From an uncultured Bacteroidales bacterium (GTDB lineage Bacteria; Bacteroidota; Bacteroidia; Bacteroidales; P3): a stretch of DNA of 9,111 nt. Below, piece by piece: positions 1 to 4,846 of this stretch. The DNA is taken from the NCBI GenBank assembly GCA_905236405.1, contig CAJOQB010000027.1:1-9111 (forward strand), in the 5' to 3' direction. The position numbers were made by a program, and so were the translations under genes. Numbering within the stretch: position 1 is the first letter of the stretch; every line of letters starts with the position of its first letter. The notes beneath the pieces were generated by a model. That model was not told the origin of the DNA. It worked only from the letters and a program-made list of their open reading frames with translations, and searched no databases.

Positions 1-517
1 CGAGGCCATAGTGCCAACGACGTTTGCGGGCACCAAAGTGCGAGGTGACGATGGCACGGGCAGGGGTGGGAAAAACAAACTTGTGCCCCTGTGCAGGGTT
101 GACAAGTATCAGCGTCGTGTCGCGGAAGTTGGCCAAGTCCATGGCACGGATGTGCACCAGGTTGGAGTCACTGACAGCCAGCAAGATGTCGTCCTCGCTC
201 TCCACACCCTCGTCGGTGATGCCTTGGTAGAGCATGGGCGACAACTCGGCGTCGTTATCCTCCATCTCGGGCGGCGGAAGGAGCATCAGCGGACGGTAGA
301 CCTGCGTCTGTTCGTTCTCGCTCACCGGTTTGCGGTTCACCTTGACGCCCGAATACTCACCGTTCTCCTCGTCATAGATGACCTTCAGCTGATTGTCGTA
401 TATTGTGGTATGTTTGGCCTTGTTGCTTTTGATAGTGTCCTTTGTCTGGGCTTGTACGCCCCACGACAGGAACATCGAAACCAATAATATTATGATACTA
501 TATATATATTTACGCAT
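1..517 (-). CDS. Secreted M23-family metallopeptidase, N-terminal part (cut by window edge)
   Basis: Probable peptidoglycan endopeptidase that works in the cell envelope; 172 codons are visible and the C-terminal part lies outside the window. The start is the ATG at 515-517. Residues 1-24 form a signal peptide: a short basic start (MRKY), a hydrophobic core and a likely cleavage after VQA, before QTKD. Residues ~30-145 are an acidic, proline-containing spacer that I do not recognise. The last visible residues, TSHFGARKRRWHYGL, match the opening of the M23 (LytM/lysostaphin) domain, where HxxxD supplies the first two zinc ligands. His169 (codon at bases 11-13) is present, and the expected Asp codon begins with G at base 1. 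Many Bacteroidales M23 proteins of this layout carry a C-terminal LysM domain, but that cannot be checked here. A promoter-like motif lies about 36 bases upstream. The M23 call is fairly firm; the substrate is inferred from the family. Confidence 0.85.
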   Translation of the reverse strand, partial: MRKYIYSIIILLVSMFLSWGVQAQTKDTIKSNKAKHTTIYDNQLKVIYDEENGEYSGVKVNRKPVSENEQTQVYRPLMLLPPPEMEDNDAELSPMLYQGITDEGVESEDDILLAVSDSNLVHIRAMDLANFRDTTLILVNPAQGHKFVFPTPARAIVTSHFGARKRRWHYGL

Positions 518-552
518 GACTATTCTCATTAAGCTATTCCGAAAAGAAATTG

Positions 553-560
553 CAAAGTTA
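553..560 (-). promoter_or_regulatory. Bacteroidetes -7 promoter element for the M23 gene
   Basis: Read on the minus strand this is TAACTTTG, an exact match to the Bacteroidetes sigma-ABfr -7 consensus TAnnTTTG. It lies about 36 bases before the M23 start codon. No clear TTG box is seen at the usual distance upstream, so the -33 half is weak. Confidence 0.55.
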
Positions 561-592
561 CGTAGAAAATAACGAATGGCCGTTTTTTTTAT

Positions 593-621
593 TTTGCTCC
601 CCTCAAAAAAACGTACCTTTG
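593..621 (+). promoter_or_regulatory. Bacteroidetes promoter for the methyltransferase-like gene
   Basis: TTTG at 593-596 and TACCTTTG at 614-621 are separated by 17 bases, matching the Bacteroidetes -33/-7 pattern. The start codon at 653 follows about 31 bases later. It is divergent from the M23 promoter, so both genes share this short AT-rich intergenic region. Confidence 0.7.
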
Positions 622-652
622 CATCGGCAACAGGAAACATCATTTGTTATAA

Positions 653-1096
653 ATGAACTACTTAACCTATATTTTTAAAGCAAAAACCGTCTACAGCGTC
701 CAGTCGCCGTTGGTCTACGACCTCTGCGACAGGGTGCTCTGGACCCCCTTGAGTGCCTCGCAACTCCGGTCGCTCCACCTGTCCCGACACGACACCTTCC
801 CTGCCCTCTGCTATCGCGTGGCCAACCACCTGCAACCCCGACACACGGTTCTCGTCGCCGAAGACCCCTCGGTCGTCAACGCCGTCCGACAAGGTTGTCC
901 CACATCGCAGATTGTCCTGTTTCCCAACGTCCCTCCCGACTCCATCATCCTGATGGAGCACCCTCATCGCCACGAAGCCCTCTGGCAGCAGCTGCTCTCA
1001 CTCCCCGACCGCACCGCCGCCATTGACATCTACAGCGCCGCCCTCCTCTTCATCGGTTGGGGGCTCAGCCGACAAGAGTTTCTGCTTAAACGATAA
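653..1096 (+). CDS. Shortened, probably non-catalytic SAM-methyltransferase relative
   Basis: The product has 147 aa. It appears to be an internally deleted member of a Bacteroidetes class I SAM-methyltransferase family that is usually ~240-260 aa. The N-terminus YIFKAKTVYSVQSPLVYDL (residues 5-23) fits the family pattern, recalled as YxLKAKxxxxVHSPFVYD. Residues 50-62 (PALCYRVANHLQP) resemble the segment just before SAM motif I. Residues 97-147 (SIILMEHPHRHEALWQQL onward to FLLKR) follow the family's C-terminal part, normally VFIFDDIHW...AW..I followed by FVFFR.E..KEHF. Where motif I (ELGTSLGIS-like) should stand, the protein has VAEDPSVVN with no glycines. About 80 residues that normally carry the rest of the Rossmann core are absent, including the FDGNH-like segment. 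The frame is intact, GC-rich and has a good promoter, so it may be expressed as a pseudoenzyme. The family alignment is from memory; SAM binding looks unlikely. Confidence 0.7.
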   Translation: MNYLTYIFKAKTVYSVQSPLVYDLCDRVLWTPLSASQLRSLHLSRHDTFPALCYRVANHLQPRHTVLVAEDPSVVNAVRQGCPTSQIVLFPNVPPDSIILMEHPHRHEALWQQLLSLPDRTAAIDIYSAALLFIGWGLSRQEFLLKR

Positions 1097-1225
1097 AAAC
1101 CAAGCAAAAGATTTGCTACCTTTCAAACAGGTCATCCATTGTTATTACATTCTGCAAAATGGAGGTGTTCTTGCCAGAGACCACCCCATAAGGAGATACA
1201 AATTGTTTTTTAATCGGAGAGAAAA

Positions 1226-1291
1226 GTGCCGATAGCACTACAATAAGTGGTTATAAAAGGTGGGTTATTGTAGTGCTATCGGCATGTTTTT
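1226..1291. terminator. Long perfect hairpin, bidirectional terminator
   Basis: A perfect 20-bp inverted repeat: 1227-1246 pairs with 1265-1284, with an 18-base loop, plus a G-T pair at the base. On the plus strand it is followed by five T (1287-1291); on the minus strand by four. It lies 130 bases past the methyltransferase-like gene and faces the remnant of a minus-strand gene ending at 1354, so it suits convergent termination. The stem is longer than most intrinsic terminators. Confidence 0.75.
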
Positions 1292-1353
1292 ATCTATATT
1301 CATTAATTGATTCTTTCAAAAAAACAAGAAAAATCAACTAAACAACAGTGTTT

Positions 1354-1404
1354 TTACCGTACTATCGTCACCTTGCGGGCAGGATAGTCGCCCACCTGTA
1401 TCAG
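1354..1404 (-). pseudogene. Remnant of a T9SS C-terminal sorting domain
   Basis: The minus strand reads LIQVGDYPARKVTIVR followed by a TAA stop (1354-1356). This has the pattern of the last strand pair of type IX secretion C-terminal domains, in which a Y-x-hydrophobic-x-V-G stretch is followed by RKhhhR at the very end of the protein. Immediately upstream (1405 onward) the same frame meets a stop, and nothing resembling the rest of a sorting domain or cargo is visible. The piece therefore looks like the 3' tail of a gene whose body was deleted or replaced by the AT-rich module that begins here. With only 16 codons, chance resemblance cannot be excluded. Confidence 0.5.
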
Positions 1405-1479
1405 TTACACAACAATTTCAAAGGAGTGCATTTCATGGAAGCAGTCAATTGCCGAAGAGTGATTTGAAAATAAAAAACC

Positions 1480-1508
1480 TTGCGTTAGAAAAAAATGTTG
1501 TACTTTTG
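1480..1508 (+). promoter_or_regulatory. Bacteroidetes promoter for the leader RNA and membrane-protein pair
   Basis: TTG at 1480-1482 and TACTTTTG at 1501-1508 with an 18-base spacer form a near-consensus Bacteroidetes promoter. Transcription would begin near 1513-1518, leaving a leader of about 225 bases before the first start codon at 1741. This is far longer than the other leaders in this window (about 30 bases). Confidence 0.75.
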
Positions 1509-1513
1509 CAACC

Positions 1514-1690
1514 GATTTCAGAGTGAAATCACGAGGCGTTATACTCGCTCTTGTTGATGGGAATGTAGGAAACTCACAGCGGCAAGACAGTGTAATAGTT
1601 CTCGCTATATAGCGTGGGCTGTTATATCTTTTCTTCCGCAAAGGTTTTCCTACAACCTCCATCAAAAGAAGTGGTATACGGTGCCACGCT
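1514..1690 (+). ncRNA. Structured leader RNA with potential pseudoknot
   Basis: No convincing reading frame covers this stretch, but it is rich in complementary segments. A hairpin at the 5' end pairs 1514-1519 with 1525-1530 (6 bp). A second pairs 1533-1538 with 1546-1550 with one bulged G. A long-range helix A pairs 1554-1560 with 1659-1665 (7 bp) and 1564-1572 with 1646-1654 (9 bp), with a small internal loop. Helix B pairs 1611-1617 with 1684-1690 (7 bp). A and B interleave (A, B, A', B'), which is a pseudoknot topology. A competing local hairpin, 1603-1606 with 1611-1614, uses the 5' strand of helix B and could form an alternative state. The element follows a strong promoter and stops ~50 bases before the first membrane-protein start, so it is probably a cis-regulatory leader, or a small RNA if transcription stops there. 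I have an unverified impression of similar leaders elsewhere in Bacteroidales but cannot name a family. Confidence 0.55.
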
Positions 1691-1703
1691 TCTTCAAAAT
1701 GAT

Positions 1704-1731
1704 GGTTTCGGGGTACGGAGACCTGTGTTTT
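1704..1731 (+). terminator. Possible weak terminator or attenuator before the membrane-protein genes
   Basis: The segment 1704-1709 can pair with 1718-1723 (6 bp, one G-T) around an 8-base loop, followed by TGTGTTTT. It lies between the structured leader and the ATG at 1741. If real, it could end the leader as a separate RNA or act as an attenuator. The stem is short and the T tract interrupted, so the call is weak. Confidence 0.3.
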
Positions 1732-1740
1732 AAAGATAAA

Positions 1741-2109
1741 ATGATGCTGATATTAAACTCTGGATGGCATTGGCAAGTTGACTGGAAACCGATAATAATT
1801 TTTTTAATTGTTTTGGCGATTGTCGCATATGTGTTAGCCTTTCCGCTTCTTATTGCAACGGCTGCAAAAAAACGTGGACGGAGTGGGTTTCTTTGGTTTG
1901 TTTTCTCGTTGGTGGTAAGTCCTATACTTGCAATTTTAATACTCCTTGCATTGGGAGATACTGATGAAAAACGCAGAGAGAAGTTGATGTATGAAGAATT
2001 GCTTCGGTGCAATGTTCAAACATACCATTCTGTCAATAATGCAAATAATCACACAAATAGCGAAAATGAACGTTTGCGTATGCTGCTTGAGCAATCACAG
2101 CGATTATAA
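1741..2109 (+). CDS. Small two-helix membrane protein, paralogue 1
   Basis: The product has 122 aa and unknown function. Two hydrophobic helices (about residues 17-39 and 50-72) flank a short basic loop KKRGRSG at 43-49. A Gly-Asp pair (GD, 72-73) ends the second helix, and a charged, probably coiled tail (75-122) follows. The motif of a basic (K/R)GR(S/N)G loop, W, P in the second helix and a closing GD is shared with the next gene. I chose the ATG at 1741 over in-frame upstream starts (GTG 1681, ATG 1699) because it aligns residue for residue with the start of the paralogue (MM...SG/TG, then the first helix). The longer forms would also run into the structured leader. The next gene begins 22 bases later and no separate promoter is seen, so the two should be co-transcribed. 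The gene is AT-rich compared with the genes at either end of the window, suggesting transfer. The family resembles small bacterial inner-membrane proteins with no assigned role. Confidence 0.8.
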   Translation: MMLILNSGWHWQVDWKPIIIFLIVLAIVAYVLAFPLLIATAAKKRGRSGFLWFVFSLVVSPILAILILLALGDTDEKRREKLMYEELLRCNVQTYHSVNNANNHTNSENERLRMLLEQSQRL

Positions 2110-2131
2110 AAGATAACAAAAGTAATAGATT

Positions 2132-2656
2132 ATGATGATACCTGAAGAAACCGGTCTTCAACTTGAACATATTGGGCAGACCATCGTATTTGTTTTAATC
2201 ATATTGTTGATAGTATTAATTATTCTGCTGTTTCCATTGCTTATTTCAAAGGCGGCACGAAACAAGGGAAGAAATGGTTTATTATGGTTCTTCTTTGCCC
2301 TTTTCGCAACACCTTTTGTCGCTGGGTTCTTTTTGCTCGTCCTTGGTGACTCCAAACATAAATGGGAAAGGGATATCATACAGCAAGAGAAACTTATGGA
2401 ACAATACCATGAACAGCGGAGATTGGTCGAGGCAAAGGCTAAAATAAAGCAAGAAAAAACTGAAATGAAACATCGGATGAAGATGGATAGGAAGTTGGAG
2501 AAGGCTTCGATTTATCAATCTGGCATGTATCAGTATATGCAGAATATCGCTTCTGCTCAAGAGAAAAAGGAGGAAAAAGAGACGGAGAAACCCTCAATCG
2601 AAAATGACTACCTAAAGAAACCGACAACCGATCATTCACGATACATGCCACACTGA
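2132..2656 (+). CDS. Small two-helix membrane protein with charged tail, paralogue 2
   Basis: The product has 174 aa and unknown function. It is a clear paralogue of the preceding protein over the first ~90 residues: helix 1 at about 16-38 containing FPLLIS, basic loop RNKGRNG at 43-49, helix 2 at about 50-72 with P61, and LGDS at 71-74. The remaining ~100 residues are strongly charged (many K, E, Q, R), with a probable coiled coil at about 78-125 and a low-complexity KEEKETEK stretch near 145-153. The positive-inside rule and the long hydrophilic C-terminus fit a membrane-anchored protein with a cytoplasmic coiled-coil tail only if the short loop faces the cytoplasm less strongly than the tail, so topology is uncertain. 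The start ATGATG at 2132 is favoured because it matches the paralogue. The tail is where the two copies differ in length and sequence, suggesting duplication followed by divergence. Confidence 0.8.
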   Translation: MMIPEETGLQLEHIGQTIVFVLIILLIVLIILLFPLLISKAARNKGRNGLLWFFFALFATPFVAGFFLLVLGDSKHKWERDIIQQEKLMEQYHEQRRLVEAKAKIKQEKTEMKHRMKMDRKLEKASIYQSGMYQYMQNIASAQEKKEEKETEKPSIENDYLKKPTTDHSRYMPH

Positions 2657-2695
2657 GGTTATTTTTGTCATCTACGCTTAAAATGGAGTCGTTTC

Positions 2696-2772
2696 TTCTC
2701 CACTCTGTCTACACTGATTCTACACTGATCCTACACTGGGCTCCACTGGCATAGTGGAGGCTTAGTGGAGAA
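2696..2772. repeat. Helically phased 11-bp repeat array inside nested inverted repeats
   Basis: Five direct copies of a CTmCACTs-type unit start at 2698, 2709, 2720, 2731 and 2741, that is 11, 11, 11 and 10 bases apart. Three are CTACACTG and the outer two are CTCCACT. Two inverted copies, AGTGGAG, follow at 2753 and 2764, again 11 apart. The outer inverted pair forms a 9-bp stem (2696-2704 with 2764-2772) and the inner pair a 7-bp hairpin with a 5-base loop (2741-2747 with 2753-2759). Regular one-helical-turn spacing is typical of iterons or cooperative protein-binding arrays. It starts 39 bases after the second membrane-protein gene. No replication gene, integrase or regulator lies beside it here. 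Confidence 0.7.
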
Positions 2773-3015
2773 TGTATTTAAAATCATTATGATATAAGCA
2801 TTGAATGATCGAAGGTGAACCACAACCCTTGATTCTTCATTTTGATTGAGAAGGTCGGCGAAAATGGGCTGGCCGTTCCCCAACCGTTAAATCGTCAAAA
2901 AATAATGTTAAAAAGCTCCAACATCCTCCGAGAGGGCTTGAGGAAAGCGGGGAGCGACCTTTAACTTAATTTTAACCCAAGAGCGGAAAGTCCGCCTTTG
3001 CTATCCATTGATACA
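2773..3015. other. Non-coding stretch between repeat arrays
   Basis: No credible gene is seen. The stretch has short poly-A/T tracts, small inverted repeats, and one compact hairpin (2983-2987 with 2991-2995, 3-base loop). No promoter of the TAnnTTTG type was found. It links the phased repeat array to the palindrome cluster in a region where genes converge from both sides. Confidence 0.4.
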
Positions 3016-3170
3016 CAGAGGCGTAAGAGGGGGTTCCCACAGCATAGCTGCGACCCTTCCCACAGGCGCCTGCGAGAGGGGTCACAGCATAGCTGTGGGA
3101 GGTCAAACAGGCGCCTGTGGGAACCCTCGGAGGCGGCTGTGTCGCATCACACAGCCGCCTGTACCCTCTG
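3016..3170. repeat. Nested palindrome cluster (REP/BIME-like)
   Basis: Two tandem ~45-bp units each carry CACAGCATAGCTG (3038 and 3083) followed by CAGGCGCCTG (3063-3072 and 3108-3117). The second copy of the latter is part of the perfect palindrome ACAGGCGCCTGT at 3107-3118. A 12-bp perfect inverted repeat encloses the two units (3031-3042 with 3115-3126). Next to it is a separate hairpin with a perfect 12-bp stem and 6-base loop (3131-3142 with 3149-3160). A 6-bp pair (3016-3021 with 3165-3170) encloses the whole cluster. It lies between convergent genes, the usual place for REP-type elements. No T tract follows either hairpin, so it is not a standard intrinsic terminator, and the small frame across it lacks protein-like composition. 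Confidence 0.75.
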
Positions 3171-3221
3171 AAGGACCCAAAATTGTTAACTGTCCAAAAA
3201 GAAAAAGTTAAAGGGAAAGAA

Positions 3222-3476
3222 TCAATATGTAATCAATGACGACGGCATTATTCTGTCAACTATCACGTAATCTCCTTCAATATGAAATATGACAGTCAGT
3301 TTTCTTTTTGCAATAGTGGTTGTTTTTGCATACGGATGATACAACTTGGCAATACCGTATTTACTCGGTGGTAGCATCGGAGCAGTATACGAGAGTTGGG
3401 CAATCTCCTGTCGTATTCCTTTCACATAACGTAGAGCAAAGTCCAAAGTGGTATTACCAGCCACAACCCGTATCAA
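3222..3476 (-). CDS. RelE/ParE-superfamily toxin-like protein with abnormal start
   Basis: Probable toxin of a type II toxin-antitoxin pair. The visible protein has the build of small ParE/RelE-fold proteins: an N-terminal helix rich in acidic residues (EDDVEEYFLQLI), a second helix (ALRYVKGIRQEIAQLSY) and C-terminal strands (KRKLTVIFHIEGDYVIVDRIMPS). The helix-forming N-terminus reads back to about 3530, but the frame contains no ATG, GTG or TTG between the TGA at 3552-3554 and the TTG at 3474-3476. The coordinates given use that TTG and give 84 aa, which cuts off some 18-20 residues that look like part of the fold. Either an unusual start (for example ATT/ATC/CTG) is used, or the reading is coupled to the antitoxin by frameshifting, or the original start was lost and the gene is dead. 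It lies just downstream of the antitoxin-like gene in the same transcript. The catalytic residues of this family are poorly conserved, so activity is not inferred. Confidence 0.55.
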   Translation of the reverse strand: MIRVVAGNTTLDFALRYVKGIRQEIAQLSYTAPMLPPSKYGIAKLYHPYAKTTTIAKRKLTVIFHIEGDYVIVDRIMPSSLITY

Positions 3477-3528
3477 CTGCAGGAAGTACTCCTCAACATC
3501 GTCCTCGATAATGACGTAATAATTACGC

Positions 3529-3717
3529 CTACAACTTGATGGCAGCAGCGGTCATTTTCTGTTCAAACTCATCAAGCGTCAAGTAGGTCTTGGGCTTGTC
3601 TCTCTCTTGCATATCACGCTCAATCACGGATTTCCAATAGGATTTCTGCTCAGGAGTGAGTTCGTCCTGCATCTCCATGACATCGATGTCATCCTGTGTC
3701 TCAACAATTGTGTTCAT
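3529..3717 (-). CDS. Small antitoxin-like protein
   Basis: The product has 62 aa, is acidic, and lies directly upstream of the toxin-like gene. Residues 1-20 are an acidic N-terminus (IVETQDDIDVMEMQDEL). Residues 22-47 are strongly helical (QKSYWKSVIERDMQERDKPKTYLTL), and the C-terminal DEFEQKM resembles the toxin-wrapping helix of RelB/Phd-like antitoxins (which often read ...YTxEEFxxxM). The start is ATG at 3715-3717, 25 bases downstream of a consensus promoter; a longer frame exists upstream but would overlap that promoter. Gene order antitoxin then toxin is normal for type II systems, where the antitoxin usually represses the shared promoter. I infer the role from size, order and composition rather than a clear DNA-binding domain; none is visible in 62 residues. 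Confidence 0.6.
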   Translation of the reverse strand: MNTIVETQDDIDVMEMQDELTPEQKSYWKSVIERDMQERDKPKTYLTLDEFEQKMTAAAIKL

Positions 3718-3741
3718 CTTTTTCAGCCTTGAATTCGATTG

Positions 3742-3771
3742 CAAAAGTACAAACATTTTTGATTGTAGCAA
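3742..3771 (-). promoter_or_regulatory. Consensus promoter for the toxin-antitoxin pair
   Basis: Read on the minus strand, TTG (3769-3771), a 19-base spacer and TACTTTTG (3742-3749) form a full Bacteroidetes promoter. It sits between the HAD gene end (3791) and the antitoxin start (3717), giving the pair its own transcription. Confidence 0.75.
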
Positions 3772-3790
3772 GAAGAAAAAATACTTGATG

Positions 3791-4450
3791 CTATTTCGAG
3801 CAGTCGTCCACCCTGTCGGTCCGAAGGTTGAAACGGTCGTCAAAGAGGGTGCTCACATCGTTGACGGGATTGAGGTAGAGGCCGTGAAGCCCTGTACGGA
3901 TGGCGGCCTCGACGTTGGGCATGTTGTCGTCGATGAAGACCGTGTGCTTGGGGTCGAGGTGGTTCTCGTTCAAGATAAGATGGAAGCCTTCGGCTTTTGG
4001 TTTCCTCATGTGCATGATTTGCGAAAAATAGGCTTTGTCGAAACAACGGTCGAAGATGTCGAACCCGTACTTCTCCTGCATGGCCCGAGTGAAGAAAGTG
4101 TGGTTGATTTCGTTGGTGTTGCTGTAGAGGAACACACGGTACTTCTGCCGCAGGGCCAACAACAGAGCGACACGATGCGAAGGGATGTCTATCAAGATGG
4201 CATTCATGATGTCGTCGATTTCGTTGTCGGTGAGCGGCATATGGGTGGCGCGACGAATATAGTCGTGGAACTCCGGCACCGAAATCAGCCCCTCCTCCAA
4301 CAGGTCCATCTCGTGGGTCTGAAAACTGCGGGAATAGAATTCCCCCAGATTGGTGACGCCGTGTTGGACAAAAGCATTGGCCACATTTTCGTAACAAATA
4401 TCGTAGACGACACCGCCTAAGTCAAAGATTATATTGCTGATAGCATCCAT
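3791..4450 (-). CDS. HAD-superfamily hydrolase, subfamily IA (YihX-like)
   Basis: A 219-aa soluble phosphatase-type enzyme of the haloacid dehalogenase fold. Motifs are in order: I, IIFDLGGVVYD with nucleophile Asp10; II, LYSNTNE with Ser110; III, MRKPKAE with Lys150; IV, VFIDDNMPNVEAA with Asp174/Asp175, which bind Mg. Residues ~15-90 are the helical cap. DLG(G/N)V in motif I and SNTN in motif II are typical of the YihX/glucose-1-phosphate phosphatase branch, so a sugar-phosphate or similar small phosphomonoester is likely, but the substrate cannot be read from sequence. The start is ATG at 4448-4450, close to motif I as is usual. A longer frame from 4543 would pass through the promoter and adds low-complexity residues. 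The length fits the family and all key residues are present. Confidence 0.9.
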   Translation of the reverse strand: MDAISNIIFDLGGVVYDICYENVANAFVQHGVTNLGEFYSRSFQTHEMDLLEEGLISVPEFHDYIRRATHMPLTDNEIDDIMNAILIDIPSHRVALLLALRQKYRVFLYSNTNEINHTFFTRAMQEKYGFDIFDRCFDKAYFSQIMHMRKPKAEGFHLILNENHLDPKHTVFIDDNMPNVEAAIRTGLHGLYLNPVNDVSTLFDDRFNLRTDRVDDCSK

Positions 4451-4481
4451 TTGCGTTGTTTTTTGCGTTGTTTTGCGACTG

Positions 4482-4489
4482 CAAAGGTA
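4482..4489 (-). promoter_or_regulatory. Bacteroidetes -7 promoter element for the HAD gene
   Basis: The minus-strand reading is TACCTTTG, an exact -7 consensus match, 32 bases before the HAD start codon. No TTG is seen at the standard upstream distance; the region there is a T-rich stretch on the plus strand. Confidence 0.6.
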
Positions 4490-4626
4490 CGATTTTTTCT
4501 TTTTTCTCCCCCTTTCCAAGAAAAGAGAGCCACAGGGACACATTTAAACAAAGAAAAAATATCATCCACGTTAACACTTAATATCAATAAGATATAGCGT
4601 CAACGGGACAGAAAAACAAAAAAAAG

Positions 4627-4657
4627 TTTGGTGGATTGGAAAAACTTCTTACTTTTG
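4627..4657 (+). promoter_or_regulatory. Consensus promoter for tRNA-Asp
   Basis: TTTG (4627-4630), a 19-base spacer and TACTTTTG (4650-4657) match the full Bacteroidetes promoter. The mature tRNA begins 51 bases downstream, so a short 5' leader is expected to be removed by RNase P. Confidence 0.8.
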
Positions 4658-4707
4658 CACTCGCAATCAAGGAAAGAAGAAGCGTTCTTTGAAACACTTG
4701 ACAGCAC

Positions 4708-4785
4708 GGTCTGGTAGTTCAGTTTGGTTAGAATACATGCCTGTCACGCATGGGGTCGCGAGTTCGAGTCTCGTCCAGACCGCCA
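4708..4785 (+). tRNA. tRNA-Asp (anticodon GTC), CCA encoded
   Basis: A complete cloverleaf can be drawn: acceptor stem GGTCTGG with CCAGACC; D arm GTTC with GAAT (one G-T pair); anticodon stem CATGC with GCATG; loop CTGTCAC with anticodon GTC at 4743-4745; T arm GCGAG-TTCGAGT-CTCGT. The discriminator base is G (4782), as expected for tRNA-Asp, followed by an encoded CCA at 4783-4785. It has its own promoter and terminator. Confidence 0.96.
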
Positions 4786-4793
4786 AACAAGGA

Positions 4794-4819
4794 AGCTCTC
4801 TGTACAGAGGGCTTTTTTT
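4794..4819 (+). terminator. Rho-independent terminator after tRNA-Asp
   Basis: The segment 4794-4802 pairs with 4805-4813 (nine complementary positions with one G-T, in practice a tetraloop hairpin) and is followed directly by a run of seven T (4813-4819). It lies 9 bases past the tRNA 3' end and 28 bases before the tmRNA. Confidence 0.85.
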
Positions 4820-4846
4820 GTGCTACACTTCGACACATATATCCAT

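Noticed and set aside
1105..1130. Promoter-like TACCTTTC near 1119
   Set aside because: The final base of the -7 box is C rather than G, and no gene or clear RNA follows before the terminator at 1226.
1405..1665. 86-codon minus-strand frame over the leader
   Set aside because: The translation is low in protein-like features and is antisense to the structured leader; the complementary helices explain the sequence better.
2698..2770. CRISPR array
   Set aside because: The units are only 7-8 bases long with 3-base gaps, so there are no spacers, and no cas gene is present.
3008..3211. 67-codon frame across the palindrome cluster
   Set aside because: Its open state comes from repetitive GC-rich palindromes; the composition is not protein-like and there is no promoter or coding signature.
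3656..4420. Open frame of 254 codons on the plus strand
   Set aside because: It runs antisense over the HAD gene, which has all four catalytic motifs, and across the toxin-antitoxin promoter.
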